From: Salinibacterium sp. SWN167
GTDB lineage: Bacteria; Actinomycetota; Actinomycetes; Actinomycetales; Microbacteriaceae
Assembly: GCF_015864665.1 (NCBI RefSeq)
Contig: NZ_JADYWU010000001.1
Span: 434,001-498,000 of the forward strand
DNA: 64,000 nucleotides
Direction: 5' to 3'
Shown: piece after piece, positions 63,755-64,000 of the stretch
Layout: every line of letters starts with the position of its first letter
Position numbering within the stretch: the first letter of the stretch is position 1
Position numbers and translations under genes: made by a program
Notes under the pieces: generated by a model
Database searches by the model: none
Seen by the model: the letters and a program-made list of their open reading frames with translations, nothing else
Told to the model about the DNA's origin: nothing

Positions 63755-64000
63755 CGTTCGCCGTCGAGCTCGTCGAGCTCGTCGGGACTGCGCTGCTCCT
63801 CAGTACCGTGCACGGTGTCAGGTCCCCGTTCGGTCTCTGCCGAGGGTGAAGCTTCAGCGTCGCACTCGGGCACGGGCTGTGACTCGGGCTGTGGACGTCG
63901 CGGGCTGGCGTCGGCTTCACGCACCCGATCGACCAGCTCTCGCCAGGGGCCCACGAGCTGCTGCTCGGGGATGACGGCTTCGTGCGGTTCGCAGTGGATT
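63751..64000 (-). CDS. C-terminal part of a CDS cut by the window edge
   Basis: On the minus strand the frame is open to the edge and reads HCEPHEAVIPEQQ, then GPWRELVDRVREAD, followed by an acidic Glu/Pro-rich tail ending DELDELDGER and TAG. The Cys/His cluster near the edge could belong to a metal-binding domain. The start lies outside. Product unknown; the tail is low complexity. Confidence 0.55.
   Translation of the reverse strand, partial: IHCEPHEAVIPEQQLVGPWRELVDRVREADASPRRPQPESQPVPECDAEASPSAETERGPDTVHGTEEQRSPDELDELDGER

Overview
The window is high-GC actinobacterial DNA. Gene style and content point to the family Microbacteriaceae: a PucR-regulated GABA cluster, an HspR-type HAIR box in front of clpB, a septum-formation-like protein behind pyrE, lipoproteins, and sugar ABC permeases without their own ATPase. 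The family is inferred from gene content only; no rRNA or tRNA gene was found.

Layout. Bases 1-4200 hold small membrane proteins, an acetyltransferase, two lipoproteins and a shikimate-dehydrogenase-like oxidoreductase. Bases 4268-10884 look like an accessory island of visibly lower GC. It has a ribbon-helix-helix antitoxin with a truncated toxin, an AAA ATPase overlapping a subtilisin-like protease (an IetAS-like pair, a type reported in plasmid incompatibility and phage defence), a YaaC-like protein, two tiny ORFs and a tandem winged-helix protein. Bases 11074-18703 hold an RsmC/RlmG-type rRNA methyltransferase and a GABA degradation cluster: gabT, gabD, a coupled 27-residue Cys-rich peptide, a divergent PucR regulator and a second succinate-semialdehyde dehydrogenase. 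Bases 18797-26148 are a proteostasis block: an Hsp90 homologue overlapping a large helical-repeat protein, divergent from an N-domain-less ClpB under a HAIR box. Bases 26155-30883 hold a 26-bp tandem repeat, xthA, a 47-residue membrane peptide, pyrE, a septum-formation-like protein, a HAD phosphatase and a solitary DNA methyltransferase.

Bases 31032-49340 are one giant gene (about 6100 residues). It encodes a secreted protein with about 48 DUF11-type beta-sandwich repeats and a C-terminal sorting-type tail, followed by an overlapping lipoprotein gene. The repeats have a higher-order period of three, with a period of six towards the 3' end.

Bases 50553-62434 are a sugar catabolism island: a GH3 glycosidase and LacI regulator divergent from an ABC transporter, a TIM-barrel isomerase, a 3-hydroxyisobutyrate-dehydrogenase-like enzyme, a DhaK/DhaL-type kinase, an RpiB-type isomerase and a 2-hydroxyacid dehydrogenase. 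It is bracketed by a 26-bp direct repeat of the 3' end of the preceding SpoU methyltransferase gene, which suggests insertion there. The window ends with a DadA-like FAD oxidoreductase and a partial convergent gene.

Strongest leads: the IetAS-like island with its two unlisted micro-ORFs, the Cys-rich peptide behind gabD, the trimeric architecture of the giant surface protein, and the direct repeats around the sugar island.
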